From positions 1,302,001 to 1,366,000 of the forward strand of contig NZ_BEWC01000001.1 in assembly GCF_003112575.1 (NCBI RefSeq): a stretch of DNA of 64,000 nucleotides, given 5' to 3'. Made by a program: the position numbers and the translations under genes. The notes under the pieces are model-generated. The model made no database searches. It was given only the letters and a program-made list of their open reading frames with translations, and was not told the origin of the DNA. This DNA is from Streptomyces ardesiacus (GTDB lineage: Bacteria; Actinomycetota; Actinomycetes; Streptomycetales; Streptomycetaceae). This document shows, piece by piece, positions 47,381 to 56,900 of this stretch (position 1 is the stretch's first letter; the number at the start of each line of letters is the position of its first letter).

Positions 47381-48627
47381 GCTGTGACCTTTCGGGACGG
47401 GCCCTCGACGACGCTCAGTTCCGGGACGGGGAAGACCAGCCGGCCGCCCCACTCGTGCACGAAGGCGAGCTGCTCGACCAGCTCGGCCCGCAGGTTCCAC
47501 GGCAGGACCAGGACGTAGTCCGGCCGGTCGGCGGCGATCCGCTCGGGCGGCAGGACCGGAATGCGGGTGCCGGGGGTGAACCTGCCGTGCTTGTACGGGT
47601 TGCGGTCGACGGTGTACGGGAGCAGGTCGGGCCGGATGCCGCAGTGGTTGAGCAGCGTGTTGCCCTTGCCCGGCGCGCCGTAGCCCACCACCGTCTCGCC
47701 CCGCTCGGCCGCCTCGATCAGGAACCGCAGCAGGTCCCGGCGCACCTTGGCCACCCGGGCGGAGAACTCGGTGTACCCGGACAGTTCCCGCAGCCCGGCC
47801 GCCTTCTCCCGGTCCAGCACGTCCGCCACCCGACGGCCGGGCTCACCGGCCACCTCGGCCGGCCGCGCCCACAGCCGGATCGAACCCCCGTGCGTGGGCA
47901 GCAGCTCGACGTCCACGAGGGCGAGGCCGCCGCTGGCCAGCGCCCTGATCGCGGAAGCGACCGTGTAGTACTGGAAGTGCTCGTGGTAGATCGTGTCGTA
48001 CTGGTTCTCCTCGATCAGCGTCAGCAGGTGCTGCACCTCGATCGAGACCCAGCCGTCGTCGGCGACCAGGGCGCGCAGCCCCTTGGTGAAGCCGATGACG
48101 TCCGGGATGTGCGCGTACACGTTGTTGGCCACGACCAGGTCCGCCGGTCCGTGCTCGGCGCGCACCCCCGCGCCGGTGTCCGGGCTCAGGAACTCCGTGA
48201 GCGTGGGCACGCCCGCCTCCCGCGCCGCCGCCCCGACGTTCACCGACGGCTCGATGCCCAGGCAGCGGATCCCGCGGTCCACCATGTGCCTGAGCAGGTA
48301 CCCGTCGTTGCTCGCCACCTCCACCACGAAGGAGTCGGGACCGAGTCCCAGCCGCTCCGCGGCGCCGGTGACGAACGTCCGCGCGTGCTCCACCCAGGAG
48401 GTCGAGTACGACGAGAAGTACGCGTACTGCGTGAACGTGTCCTCCGGCGTGATCAGCGCGGGAATCTGCGCGAGCCAGCAGTCGGTGCACACCCGCAGGT
48501 GCAGCGGGTACGCCGGCTCCGGCCGGTCCAGTTCGTCCGCGGCGAGGAAGCTCTCGCACGGCGGTGTCGCTCCCAGATCGACGACGCTCTCCATCGCCGC
48601 CGAGCCGCAGAGTCGGCATCGTGTCAT
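47377..48627 (-). CDS. Nucleotide-sugar C-methyltransferase (Methyltransf_13/14 type)
   Basis: This 416-residue enzyme has the three-part layout of sugar 3-C-methyltransferases. The N-terminal zinc knuckle has Cys4/Cys7 and Cys46/Cys49 (VCTDC). The SAM domain has VEVASNDGYLL (about 107-117) and the catalytic-loop YHEHFQYYT. The C-terminal domain has VVGYGAPGKGNTLLN. Characterised relatives methylate C3 of 4-keto-6-deoxy nucleotide sugars. Next to the cytidylyltransferase it probably produces a branched CDP-sugar. ATGA overlaps on both sides. Confidence 0.92.
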   Translation of the reverse strand: MTRCRLCGSAAMESVVDLGATPPCESFLAADELDRPEPAYPLHLRVCTDCWLAQIPALITPEDTFTQYAYFSSYSTSWVEHARTFVTGAAERLGLGPDSFVVEVASNDGYLLRHMVDRGIRCLGIEPSVNVGAAAREAGVPTLTEFLSPDTGAGVRAEHGPADLVVANNVYAHIPDVIGFTKGLRALVADDGWVSIEVQHLLTLIEENQYDTIYHEHFQYYTVASAIRALASGGLALVDVELLPTHGGSIRLWARPAEVAGEPGRRVADVLDREKAAGLRELSGYTEFSARVAKVRRDLLRFLIEAAERGETVVGYGAPGKGNTLLNHCGIRPDLLPYTVDRNPYKHGRFTPGTRIPVLPPERIAADRPDYVLVLPWNLRAELVEQLAFVHEWGGRLVFPVPELSVVEGPSRKVTA

Positions 48628-49865
48628 CTTCTGCCCCCATCCCCCCTGCCCGCGGGGGTGTCCCCGCCGCGAGCCGTTGCCGACCGCCCCGCGATCGCGG
48701 TGCGGTACCCCTCCAGCAGGCGCTCCAGCCCGACGGCCGGGCTGAAGCCCTGTTCGTAACGGCGCCGGGCCGCCAGGCCCATCTGCCGGTTGCGGCCGGG
48801 CTCGGCCGTGATCCGGCGCAGGCACGCGGCGAGCGAGGCGCTGTCGTCCGGCCGGTGCAGCAGCCCGGTCACCCCGTCCTCGACGAGCTCGACGAAGGCA
48901 CCGTGCCCCGCGGCGACGGTCGGAACCCCCGCCGCCATGGCCTCCACGACCACCAGCCCGAACGCCTCCAGCCACGTCGAGGGCGCGACCACGGCCACCG
49001 ACCGCGCCACCGCCCGACGGCACTGCTCCGGGTCGTACAGGCCGACGTACCGCACGTCGTCCCGGCCCGCCGCCCACGCGGTCACCTCGCGCTCCAGCGG
49101 ACCGGCCCCGGCGACGACCAGCGGCACCCCGACGCCTTGGCCGGCGGCGATCTCGTCCCACGCCGCCATCAGCAGCCGCACCCCCTTGGCCTCCGCCAGC
49201 CGGCCCAGGTACAGCACGTGCTCGCCGGTGTCCGAGCGGCGGGCGTCCGGGTCGGGCACGAAGTTGTGCTTCACCGTCAGCCGCCCGGCCGGCATGCCCG
49301 CCGCGACCAGGATGTCGCGCTGCGCCGCCGAGATGCAGAAGAACCGCTCCACCCCCGACCACCAGCGCCGCCGGTTGGCCGACAGACTGACCGCGAGCGG
49401 CACCGTCGCCAGCCGCGAGTTCCGGTAGCAGCCGTGCCGCACGGCGGGCAGCGGCGTGCCCCCGACGCACTCGGTGCACGGCCGGCCCTCGCGCCGCAGC
49501 GTGCCGGGCGGGCAGACCTGCGTGTAGTTGTGCAGCGTGGCGACGGCCGGCACCCCCGCGTCGGCGCAGGCGGCCAGCACCGCGGGCGACAGGAGCGGGA
49601 AGACGTTGTGGACGTGCACCACGTCCGGCCGCTCGGCACGCAGCCGGGCCGCCAGCTCCCTGCGGACCGCCGGGTTCCACGGCACCAGGAGCGGCACCGC
49701 GGCCTTGCCGGGCAGGGACCGGCCGGCGATGTCGTCACTGCGCCGCTCGAACACCCCGACCCGGTGGCCGGCGCCGCGCAGCAGCTCCACCTCCTGGTCG
49801 ACGACGTTGTTCTCGCCGCTCGGCTGGGCCGAGTTGTAGCGGTTGTGCACCACGACGACGTGCAT
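48624..49865 (-). CDS. Family 4 glycosyltransferase
   Basis: This 413-residue GT-B enzyme starts with VVVHNRYNSAQPSGENNVVDQ and continues with DVVHVHNVFPLLSP and LHNYTQVCPPGTL. The C-terminal half carries the donor-binding motif STWLEAFGLVVVEAMAAGVP with the EX7E glutamates. It transfers a sugar from a nucleotide donor on the cytoplasmic side. The gene lies 2 nt after the polymerase/ligase gene and overlaps the methyltransferase gene. Confidence 0.93.
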   Translation of the reverse strand: MHVVVVHNRYNSAQPSGENNVVDQEVELLRGAGHRVGVFERRSDDIAGRSLPGKAAVPLLVPWNPAVRRELAARLRAERPDVVHVHNVFPLLSPAVLAACADAGVPAVATLHNYTQVCPPGTLRREGRPCTECVGGTPLPAVRHGCYRNSRLATVPLAVSLSANRRRWWSGVERFFCISAAQRDILVAAGMPAGRLTVKHNFVPDPDARRSDTGEHVLYLGRLAEAKGVRLLMAAWDEIAAGQGVGVPLVVAGAGPLEREVTAWAAGRDDVRYVGLYDPEQCRRAVARSVAVVAPSTWLEAFGLVVVEAMAAGVPTVAAGHGAFVELVEDGVTGLLHRPDDSASLAACLRRITAEPGRNRQMGLAARRRYEQGFSPAVGLERLLEGYRTAIAGRSATARGGDTPAGRGDGGRR

Positions 49866-49867
49866 GC

Positions 49868-51100
49868 TCAGGCCACCTCCGAGGTACGGGCCCAGCGCGG
49901 GACGCGGCGCCGAGGGGGTGCGGGGGCCGTCGGGAGTACGGCCGGGGCCGGTGGCGCCAGCAGGGAGGCGGCCACGGCCAGGTGCAGCAGGTACGGCGAG
50001 GCGTCGCCGAGACCCGCCTCCGTGTACGAGGCGAGGGCGCAGTAGCCGATCAGGAAGATCGCGCAGGCCCTCGCCGGCGACGGCGGCCGCAGCAGCGCGA
50101 CGCCGCCCAGCACGGCGAGGACCGCGGCCACCAGCGCGACGCCGATCAGGCCCTGCTCGTGGTAGACGGCCAGCCAGCTGTTGTCGATCGGCAGGCCGTC
50201 GAACGACTTGTCGCCCAGACCCGTGCCGAACACCTTCTCCCCGGCCGTCCGGGGTGCCGCCAGCAGCGCGTCCCAGACCTTGGCCCGGCCGGTGAGATTG
50301 CTGAAGTTCTCCTCGCTCTGCCCCCGCAGGAACCACGCCTGCAGCGCCGAGGCGAACACCACGGCGGCCACCGCGGCGCACAGCACCGCCCAGGAGAAGA
50401 ACCGCCGGGCGGCGGCACTGGTCAGGGTGAGCGAGCCGATCGCCAGCGCCAGGCCGACGAGCAGCCCCAGCGTGGCCGTACGGGTGTGCGTCAGCAGCAG
50501 CAGGACGAGCGAGGGCACGATCACCAGGGCCGCGCTGCGCCGGTCGGTACGGCCGCCGAGCAGGAGCAGCACCGACAGCCCGATGATCACCGCGGCGTAC
50601 TGACCGATCTGCGGCGGGGTCAGCGGCCACAACGCGCCGACCAGCCGCCCGCCGTACAGGTCCGGCATGGCCGCCCCCGGAGAGACGAGCGCACCGGCGG
50701 CCACCGAGCACAGGACCACGAAGTACCACCGGATGTGGTGCCGTACGAACGTCGTGCCACCGTCCCACCAGCGGCTGAGCAGCCACAGGGTGCCGGCGAA
50801 GAGGGCCAGCCGGGCGCAGCGGAACAGCGCGCCGAGCCCGGACTGCAGGTCGGCACTGGAGATCACGCTCGGCACCAGCAGCAGGGTGAGCAGGAGCAGG
50901 TAGGCGCTGGGACGCACGCGCAGCCGGAGATTGAGCGCGAGCGCCAGCGTGAACGCGAGCGCCAGCGCGCCCATGGTCACCATCTGGATCAGCGAGCGGG
51001 GCAGCGGGACGACGGTCTCCGCCCCCGTGGAGCCCAGCGTGTTGAGGACCAGCAGTCCCCAGGCGGTCCCGACCAGCTTCGGCGTGCGGTCCCCGGCCAT
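49868..51100 (-). CDS. O-antigen ligase/Wzy-type polymerase membrane protein
   Basis: This 410-residue membrane protein has about 11-12 helices and one larger external loop (about 285-330) with NLTGRAKVWDALLAAPRTAG and IDNSWLAVYHEQGLIG. That loop is the mark of Wzy/WaaL-family proteins. With a Wzx flippase and Wzz-like proteins in the same operon, polymerase (Wzy) is the likelier role. The ATG lies 1 nt after the beta-helix gene stop with GGGGAGG 8 nt upstream. Confidence 0.88.
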   Translation of the reverse strand: MAGDRTPKLVGTAWGLLVLNTLGSTGAETVVPLPRSLIQMVTMGALALAFTLALALNLRLRVRPSAYLLLLTLLLVPSVISSADLQSGLGALFRCARLALFAGTLWLLSRWWDGGTTFVRHHIRWYFVVLCSVAAGALVSPGAAMPDLYGGRLVGALWPLTPPQIGQYAAVIIGLSVLLLLGGRTDRRSAALVIVPSLVLLLLTHTRTATLGLLVGLALAIGSLTLTSAAARRFFSWAVLCAAVAAVVFASALQAWFLRGQSEENFSNLTGRAKVWDALLAAPRTAGEKVFGTGLGDKSFDGLPIDNSWLAVYHEQGLIGVALVAAVLAVLGGVALLRPPSPARACAIFLIGYCALASYTEAGLGDASPYLLHLAVAASLLAPPAPAVLPTAPAPPRRRVPRWARTSEVA

Positions 51101-51101
51101 C

Positions 51102-52652
51102 TCAACCACCCTCCCCGGCACGGAAGGTGCTGCCCGCGTCCTGCCGGTAGGGCGCGGCCCGCCACGCCTCGGAGCCGAGGACCCGGCTCGGGTCGTGGGC
51201 GACGAACCGCCACGGTCCGACGTAGACGTTGTCGTGCCAGCGGTTGTCCTGCCGAAGCGTGACGGCCTTCGCCACCCGCTCGCCCTGATACGGGGACCAG
51301 TCGGGATAGGTGCCGTAGTTGGCCAGCAGCGCCATGCGGTCGCAGTTCTCCGCGCACTCGACGACGGTCTTGTCCAGCACGAAGCGGTTGTCGTGGATGT
51401 CCACCCGCTGGGTCTTCCACCGGCAGTCCGCGTACAGGGGCGCCTTGGCGATCCCCGGCCGTGCGCAGCGGTCGGTGTCCTCGACCAGCAGCGTGCAGTC
51501 ACCGGAGGAGGTGTTGGCCGGGCTGTTGCAGAACCGGTCGGCGTTCTCCCACAGGGTGATCCCGGACCAGTTGTCCTCCAGCACGTTCCGGTAGATCTCG
51601 ATGCGGTCGGTGCGGGCCTCGACCCTCGGTTCGCCGCCGGACTCGGAGATGTAGACGGTCGCGTAGGGGAAGGTGTCGCCGCCGTCGGTGTTCTCGCGGC
51701 CCTCCACCCAGTTGTTGCGCCGGATCGTGTTGTTCCGGACGACCGCGTTGTAGCTGGTCTCGTAGATCAGCGCGGCGCCGTCGTTGGACTCCAGCACGTT
51801 GTCCTCGACGAGGAAGTCGTTGTTGTTGGTGTCCGCCCACAGGCCGGTCCCGCGGTTGTCGTGCACCCAGTTGCCCCGCACGTCGGCACCCTGGACGGCC
51901 CAGAACTTGACGCCTCCCGTGCAGCCGCAGCCCGGCCGCCTGCGTTCCCAGTCGCCGGTGTTGTTGCCCGTGATCTCGTTGCCCTCGACCACCAGGTCGT
52001 GGATGACGCCGTCGCCCTTGTACGCGTTCATGCCGTACTGGCCGTTGCCGCGCAGGCAACTGGCGCGGACCTCCTGCCGGTCGCCGGCCATCAGCCCCGC
52101 GCCGGAGTTGTTCTGGATCGTGGCGTGCTCGATCACCCATCCGTCGGCGGAGTCGTGGTTGACGACGCCCTCGTCGTGCGGTGCGGCGAAATCCTGCACG
52201 GTGACGTGGCTGAGGGTGACGTCGCGCGCGGTGCCGCCGAACGCGTACTGGTTGGTGCCGCGGCCGTCGAGCACCGCGCCCGGCGCGCCGACGTACCGGT
52301 TCCCCTCCTTGGGGACGACCTGCGAGAAGCGGTCGGACTCCAGCCGGTGCCTGCCCGGCATGAGCCAGAAGGTGGTGTGCGCGGGGCTGTTGCGGGTCTT
52401 GGCGGCCAGGTCGCCGACGACCCCCGGGTCGACGCTCACCGCTCCCTCGGGCGCCCGGTCCGGTCCGGGCTCCGGCTTCGCGCACACCCGGGCCGCGGAC
52501 TGCGCGCCGGACGAGGAGGAGGACGCGGAGGGTCTCGGCGCCGGGCCGTCGTCCGGCGTGCCGTCGCAGCCGGTCGCCAGCAGCGCCAGCGCCAGTACCA
52601 GCACCGCCGGCACCGAGGCCGGCCGTTCCCGGCCACGCCAGGTGATCCCCAT
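51102..52652 (-). CDS. Right-handed parallel beta-helix lipoprotein
   Basis: The 516-residue exported protein has a signal peptide with lipobox LLATGC (Cys29), a Ser/Pro linker, then a long run of right-handed parallel beta-helix coils rich in Asn and Val (EHATIQNNSGAGL, LVVEGNEITGNNTG, LWADTNNNDFLVEDNVLESN). Eight or more cysteines in the last third could stabilise coils. The fold is shared by polysaccharide lyases and C5-epimerases. It probably trims or modifies the polymer at the cell surface. GAGGACAC precedes the ATG; it lies 32 nt downstream of the heparinase-like gene. Confidence 0.87.
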   Translation of the reverse strand: MGITWRGRERPASVPAVLVLALALLATGCDGTPDDGPAPRPSASSSSSGAQSAARVCAKPEPGPDRAPEGAVSVDPGVVGDLAAKTRNSPAHTTFWLMPGRHRLESDRFSQVVPKEGNRYVGAPGAVLDGRGTNQYAFGGTARDVTLSHVTVQDFAAPHDEGVVNHDSADGWVIEHATIQNNSGAGLMAGDRQEVRASCLRGNGQYGMNAYKGDGVIHDLVVEGNEITGNNTGDWERRRPGCGCTGGVKFWAVQGADVRGNWVHDNRGTGLWADTNNNDFLVEDNVLESNDGAALIYETSYNAVVRNNTIRRNNWVEGRENTDGGDTFPYATVYISESGGEPRVEARTDRIEIYRNVLEDNWSGITLWENADRFCNSPANTSSGDCTLLVEDTDRCARPGIAKAPLYADCRWKTQRVDIHDNRFVLDKTVVECAENCDRMALLANYGTYPDWSPYQGERVAKAVTLRQDNRWHDNVYVGPWRFVAHDPSRVLGSEAWRAAPYRQDAGSTFRAGEGG

Positions 52653-52684
52653 GTGTCCTCCCCCCTCCCTGTTCCTGGTTTCTG

Positions 52685-54646
52685 CTACTGGCCGCGAAAC
52701 GTGAGCACGGTCGTGAACTGCCGCCTGCCGTCGGTGAATCCGGTGCCGACCAGCGTGGTGGCGGGCTGCTTGCGTCCGAAGCCGGGGGAGTACCAGCCCA
52801 GCGGCGGGTCGGTCTCCCCGCGGTGCGCCCGCCACGACAGCCCGCCGGGCAGGTCGAGCACCGCCGAGCGCTCCTGTCCGTCCCGGGACCAGGTGAGCAG
52901 GGCACGGTTGCCCTCCAGGCCGGCAGAGACGGCCGGGCCGAGGTGGAACGCCAGCCGTACGGTCCGGCGCGGGCCGCTCACCTCGTCCACCACCCGCAGC
53001 TCACGGCTCGCGGCCGTCAGCTCAACCCGGCGGCGGTGCGTGGACGGCCCGTACCCGTCGTGCTCGGCGCACCAGCGCGACACCCCCTCCTCGGAGGCGT
53101 CCACGGCCAGGACGCGGCTGCGCGCGTGCCGGGTCCACAGGAACGGGCCGCCCGAGACGGACTGGTCGGTGCCGTCCAGCTCCAGCGTGTTGTGGCCGAG
53201 GGTCGAGCGGAAGTACCGCCGCCACGCGGGCTGCCCGTGGTAGCAGTAGGTACCCGGGTCGGCGAGCACGTCGACGCCCTCGTGCCGCACCTCCACCGAC
53301 AGCGCGTCCGCGTGGGCGTGCGCCGCGATGGACAGGAAGCCGTGGGGCCCGCCGTCGCAGCGGCACCAGATCCCCGCGGGCCCGCGCAGGACGGTGAGTC
53401 CCGCGTCCGCGAAGTGGGCCGGGCGGCTCTTCGGCCGGGCCACGGCCGGGCCCGTCCCCTCCTTCGCGTACGGCTGGAGCAGCGCGGCCAGCAGCGGGGT
53501 GCGCACGTCGGTGCCGGTCACCGGCGGCCACCAGGGCAGCGCGCCGAACACGGCCTCCCCGGTGGCCAGCAGCGAGGCCCAGCGGTCGGTGCCGGCGCCG
53601 TCCACCACCAGTCCGTGGCCGTCGTCCGCGTCCCCCTGGCGCGGCGGCCGCAGCCGGTCGTCCACGACGGCGGCGAGCGCGTCGGTCATCCGCAGCAGCA
53701 CCAGCCGGACCGTCCGGGGGACCGGCACCCCGGCGGCGTCCGCCTCGGCCACCGCGGCCAGACCGAGTTCCAGCACCAGCCCGTGGTACTCGGTGGCCAG
53801 CTCGCGGTTGAGGCCGGAGGGGAAGGTGTTGGCGCGCAGATGCCGCTCCAGGGACCGCAGCGCCTGGTCCCGCCAGCGCGCCGAGGAGGGGAACCAGCCG
53901 AAGGCGCAGGCGGCGGCGAGCTGCCCGGCGGCCTCGGCGACGACGTGGTTGTTGGCCGACGAGCCCCGGCTGGGGAAGGCGGCCAGCCAGCGCTGGTGGT
54001 GCCAGATCTGCCTGACCGCCACCGGATTGCCCTCGAACAGGTCGGCGGCGCCCTCCCAGCCGTCGAGGAGCCGGCGGATCCACACCCAGGACAGCAGCCG
54101 GATGCCCAGCTCGATGCCGCTGATCCAGTGCACCCCGCGCAGCGGAGCGTTGGCCGACCACCACGACCGCAGGTGCCCGGCGACCCGCTCGGCGTACCGC
54201 TCGTCGCCGGTGAGCGCGTAGGCGGCGGCGAGCACGGTGAGGTACTGGTGCCGGGACGGCTCCCAGATCTGCTTGATGTCCCCGGCCGCCTCCTCGTCGC
54301 GGTACGGCACGTCGAAGGCGTAGCCCCCCGGCGCGCGGCGCCCGGTCTTCGGGTCGTACCACCAGTCCGGATCGGCCAGGTCCTCGCGCGGCACGCCGAA
54401 GTAATCGACGTGCCCGGCCATCAGCCGGTCCGCCTCGGCGACCAGACGCTTGGCGGCGTCCGGTGCCACCGCGGCGAGCGCGCGGTCGGGCAGTACGGCG
54501 GTGAACCGGCCGCCCGCCACTGCCGGGGCGAGGGGCGGCGCCGACCGCCACCGGCGCCGGCGCAGCGTGTCGCCCACCCGTCCGCCGACCTCGCGCGGCC
54601 CCATCCGGGACAGCCGCCGCAGGTACCAGCCCGTGCCCAGGGTCAC
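52685..54646 (-). CDS. Heparinase II/III-family protein
   Basis: This 653-residue protein has an (alpha/alpha)-barrel N-terminal half (WEPSRHQYLTVLAAAYALTG, then HVVAEAAGQLAAA) and a C-terminal beta-sandwich heparinase II/III domain (AHAHADALSVEVRHEGVDVL, LADPGTYCYHGQPAWRRYF and TLGHNTLELDG). There is no signal peptide, so it is cytoplasmic as predicted. Such proteins cleave uronic-acid polymers and recur beside the fused oxidoreductase encoded just upstream. The GTG start overlaps that gene (GTGA). Confidence 0.9.
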   Translation of the reverse strand: MTLGTGWYLRRLSRMGPREVGGRVGDTLRRRRWRSAPPLAPAVAGGRFTAVLPDRALAAVAPDAAKRLVAEADRLMAGHVDYFGVPREDLADPDWWYDPKTGRRAPGGYAFDVPYRDEEAAGDIKQIWEPSRHQYLTVLAAAYALTGDERYAERVAGHLRSWWSANAPLRGVHWISGIELGIRLLSWVWIRRLLDGWEGAADLFEGNPVAVRQIWHHQRWLAAFPSRGSSANNHVVAEAAGQLAAACAFGWFPSSARWRDQALRSLERHLRANTFPSGLNRELATEYHGLVLELGLAAVAEADAAGVPVPRTVRLVLLRMTDALAAVVDDRLRPPRQGDADDGHGLVVDGAGTDRWASLLATGEAVFGALPWWPPVTGTDVRTPLLAALLQPYAKEGTGPAVARPKSRPAHFADAGLTVLRGPAGIWCRCDGGPHGFLSIAAHAHADALSVEVRHEGVDVLADPGTYCYHGQPAWRRYFRSTLGHNTLELDGTDQSVSGGPFLWTRHARSRVLAVDASEEGVSRWCAEHDGYGPSTHRRRVELTAASRELRVVDEVSGPRRTVRLAFHLGPAVSAGLEGNRALLTWSRDGQERSAVLDLPGGLSWRAHRGETDPPLGWYSPGFGRKQPATTLVGTGFTDGRRQFTTVLTFRGQ

Positions 54647-56829
54647 GGCGCCTCCGCCAGGGTCACGGGAGCGCCGGCGGCCAGCGAGGCCCCCACGGCG
54701 AACGTGGCGGCCGTGGTGGCGGCCAGCGACCCGAGCGGCACCGGCATCGGGCCGCCGGTGCGCACGGCCCTGACGAACGCGGCCAGTTCGGCCGACTGGC
54801 CCTTGTTCCGGGCCTTGGGCAGCCGCGAACTGACCCACCGCTTGCGGCCGTCGTAGACGGAGGCGCGGACGAAGTCGTCGAGCTGCAGCACCTTGCCGTC
54901 CGCGACCAGGTCCAGCGTCTCCTTGGGGAAGCCGGCCGCCCCCGTGGTCACGTAACTGATCGTGGCGGTGGACCCGTCCGGGTAGCCGAGCACGACCTGG
55001 AGGTCCTCATTGCCCGAGGCGGCGAGGGCGTACACCGACACCGGGTCGGCCCCGAGCAGCCAGCTCGCCGTGTCGACGAAGTGCCCTCCCTCGCCCGCGA
55101 ACCGCGAGCCCTCGGTGTCCTGGCGCAGGTACCAGCTGCCGTGGTCGAGGCGCCCCGCGTTGACCAGGTAGCGCAGGCTCGCCGGGCCGGTGCGGGCGCC
55201 GAGCCGGTCGCGGGCCTCCCGCAGCAGCGGCGCGAACCGGCGGTTGAAGCCCACCTGCACGCGGTCGTTGCCGGACTCCTCCACCGCCGCGAGCACCCCC
55301 GCCAGCTCCTCCGAGGTGAGCGCCAGCGGCTTCTCCACGAACACCGCCTTGCCGGCCCGCAGCGCCTTTTGGGTCAGGTCCGCGTGCGAGCTGTGCCGGG
55401 TGACCACGAACACCGCGTCGACGGTCTTGTCGCCGAGCACCGCGTCCAGGTCGGTGGTCGCCTCGGCGAAGCCGAACTTGCGCTGCGCGTTGGCCGCGGA
55501 CAGCGCCGTGGTGGTGACGACCGTCGACAGCTCGACGCCCTCGCGGGCGGCCAGGTGCGGCAGCAGCATCGAACTCGCGTAGTTCCCCGCGCCGACGAAG
55601 GCGAGCCGCACCGGCGTCCTCACCGCCCGTGCCGGTCCCCGCCGCACGGGCGCGGCCGGCACGGTCACCGCCGGGACCCGGGCCGTGCCCTGCTCCCCGT
55701 CGGCCCGTTCGGGGTACCGGAAGAGCACGGCCACGGCCTTCAGTTCGCCGTCTTCCAGGCGCCGGTACGTCTCCACGGCGTCGTCGAAGGCGGCCGTGTG
55801 GGAGATCAGCGGCCCCACGTCGACCCGGCCCCGGGCGACGAGGTCGAGGAAGCACGCCAGGTTGCGGCGCTCGGTCCAGCGCACGTACCCGATCGGATAG
55901 TCCCGCCCCTCCAGCTCGTACGCCGGGTCGTAGCGCCCGGGGCCGTAGGAGCGGGAGAACCGGACGTCGAGCTCCTTCTCGTAGTACGCGTTCCAGGGCA
56001 GGTCCAGGCGGCACTTGCCGATGTCGACGACCCGGCCCCGGTCCCGGCACAGCCGCGCGGCCAGCTCGACGGGCTGATTGCTGCCGCCGCCGGCGGCCAG
56101 GTACACCTGGTCCACGCCGTGGCCGTCGGTCAGCTCGGCCACGGCGTTCTCCACGGCCGGGGAAGCCGGGTCGCCGCAGGCCGCCGCGCCCAGGCGCTCG
56201 GCCAGCTCGCAGCGTGCCGGGTCGGGGTCGGCCCCCACCACCCGGACGCCCGAGGCGGTCAGCAACTGCGCCACCAACTGCCCGATCAGCCCCAGCCCGA
56301 CGACGAGCGCCACCTCGCCGAGGCGCGACTCGCCCTGGCGCACCCCCTGCAACGCGATCGAACCGACGGTCCCGAAGGCCGCGTCCTGCGGCGCCAGACC
56401 GTCCGGCACCGGGGCGTAGAGGTTCTTGGGCACCCAGTTCACCTCGGCGTGCAACGCGTGCTCGTTGCCCGCGCAGGCCACGAGGTCGCCCACCTTCACG
56501 TCGTCGATCCCGGCGCCGACCTGCTCGACCACCCCGCACAGCGAATAGCCCAGCGGCGTGTAGGAGTCGAGCTTGCCCATCACCTTGCGGTAGGTCGCCG
56601 GCACCCCGTTGGTGGCCACGCTCTGCACCACCTTGGCCACCTGGTCCGGCCGGGAACGGGCCTTGCCCAGCATCGACATGCCGGCCTCGGACACCTTCAT
56701 CAGCTCGGTGCCCGTGGAGATCAGCGAGTAGGCGGTCCGCACCAGCACCCCGCCCGGCTTGCAGCCGGGCACCGGCACGTCGAGCAGCGCGAGTTCGCCG
56801 CTCTTGTAGTTCTGCACTACCTGTTTCAC
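54643..56829 (-). CDS. Bi-domain oxidoreductase: zinc-type alcohol dehydrogenase fused to Gfo/Idh/MocA
   Basis: The 728-residue fusion has an N-terminal medium-chain dehydrogenase (1-370: LISTGTELMKVSEAG, NEHALHAEVNWVPKNLY, Rossmann VVGLGLIGQ at 176-184) and a C-terminal Gfo/Idh/MocA domain (about 405-728: FVGAGNYASSMLLPHLAARE, VEKPLALTSEELAGVL). The first half has Cys at 98 and 119 but no full zinc set. This fused form recurs in bacterial polysaccharide loci, often with heparinase-like genes. It probably oxidises and re-reduces a sugar carbon. GTG start with GAGGAC 6 nt upstream; the gap to asnB is 71 nt. Confidence 0.92.
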   Translation of the reverse strand: MKQVVQNYKSGELALLDVPVPGCKPGGVLVRTAYSLISTGTELMKVSEAGMSMLGKARSRPDQVAKVVQSVATNGVPATYRKVMGKLDSYTPLGYSLCGVVEQVGAGIDDVKVGDLVACAGNEHALHAEVNWVPKNLYAPVPDGLAPQDAAFGTVGSIALQGVRQGESRLGEVALVVGLGLIGQLVAQLLTASGVRVVGADPDPARCELAERLGAAACGDPASPAVENAVAELTDGHGVDQVYLAAGGGSNQPVELAARLCRDRGRVVDIGKCRLDLPWNAYYEKELDVRFSRSYGPGRYDPAYELEGRDYPIGYVRWTERRNLACFLDLVARGRVDVGPLISHTAAFDDAVETYRRLEDGELKAVAVLFRYPERADGEQGTARVPAVTVPAAPVRRGPARAVRTPVRLAFVGAGNYASSMLLPHLAAREGVELSTVVTTTALSAANAQRKFGFAEATTDLDAVLGDKTVDAVFVVTRHSSHADLTQKALRAGKAVFVEKPLALTSEELAGVLAAVEESGNDRVQVGFNRRFAPLLREARDRLGARTGPASLRYLVNAGRLDHGSWYLRQDTEGSRFAGEGGHFVDTASWLLGADPVSVYALAASGNEDLQVVLGYPDGSTATISYVTTGAAGFPKETLDLVADGKVLQLDDFVRASVYDGRKRWVSSRLPKARNKGQSAELAAFVRAVRTGGPMPVPLGSLAATTAATFAVGASLAAGAPVTLAEAP

Positions 56830-56900
56830 CCGAAGTCCTCTTGTCTCTGTGCCGGTTGCCCGAGCCGTTGTCTGTCCTGCCGTCCTCGTGCCAGGAGGCC

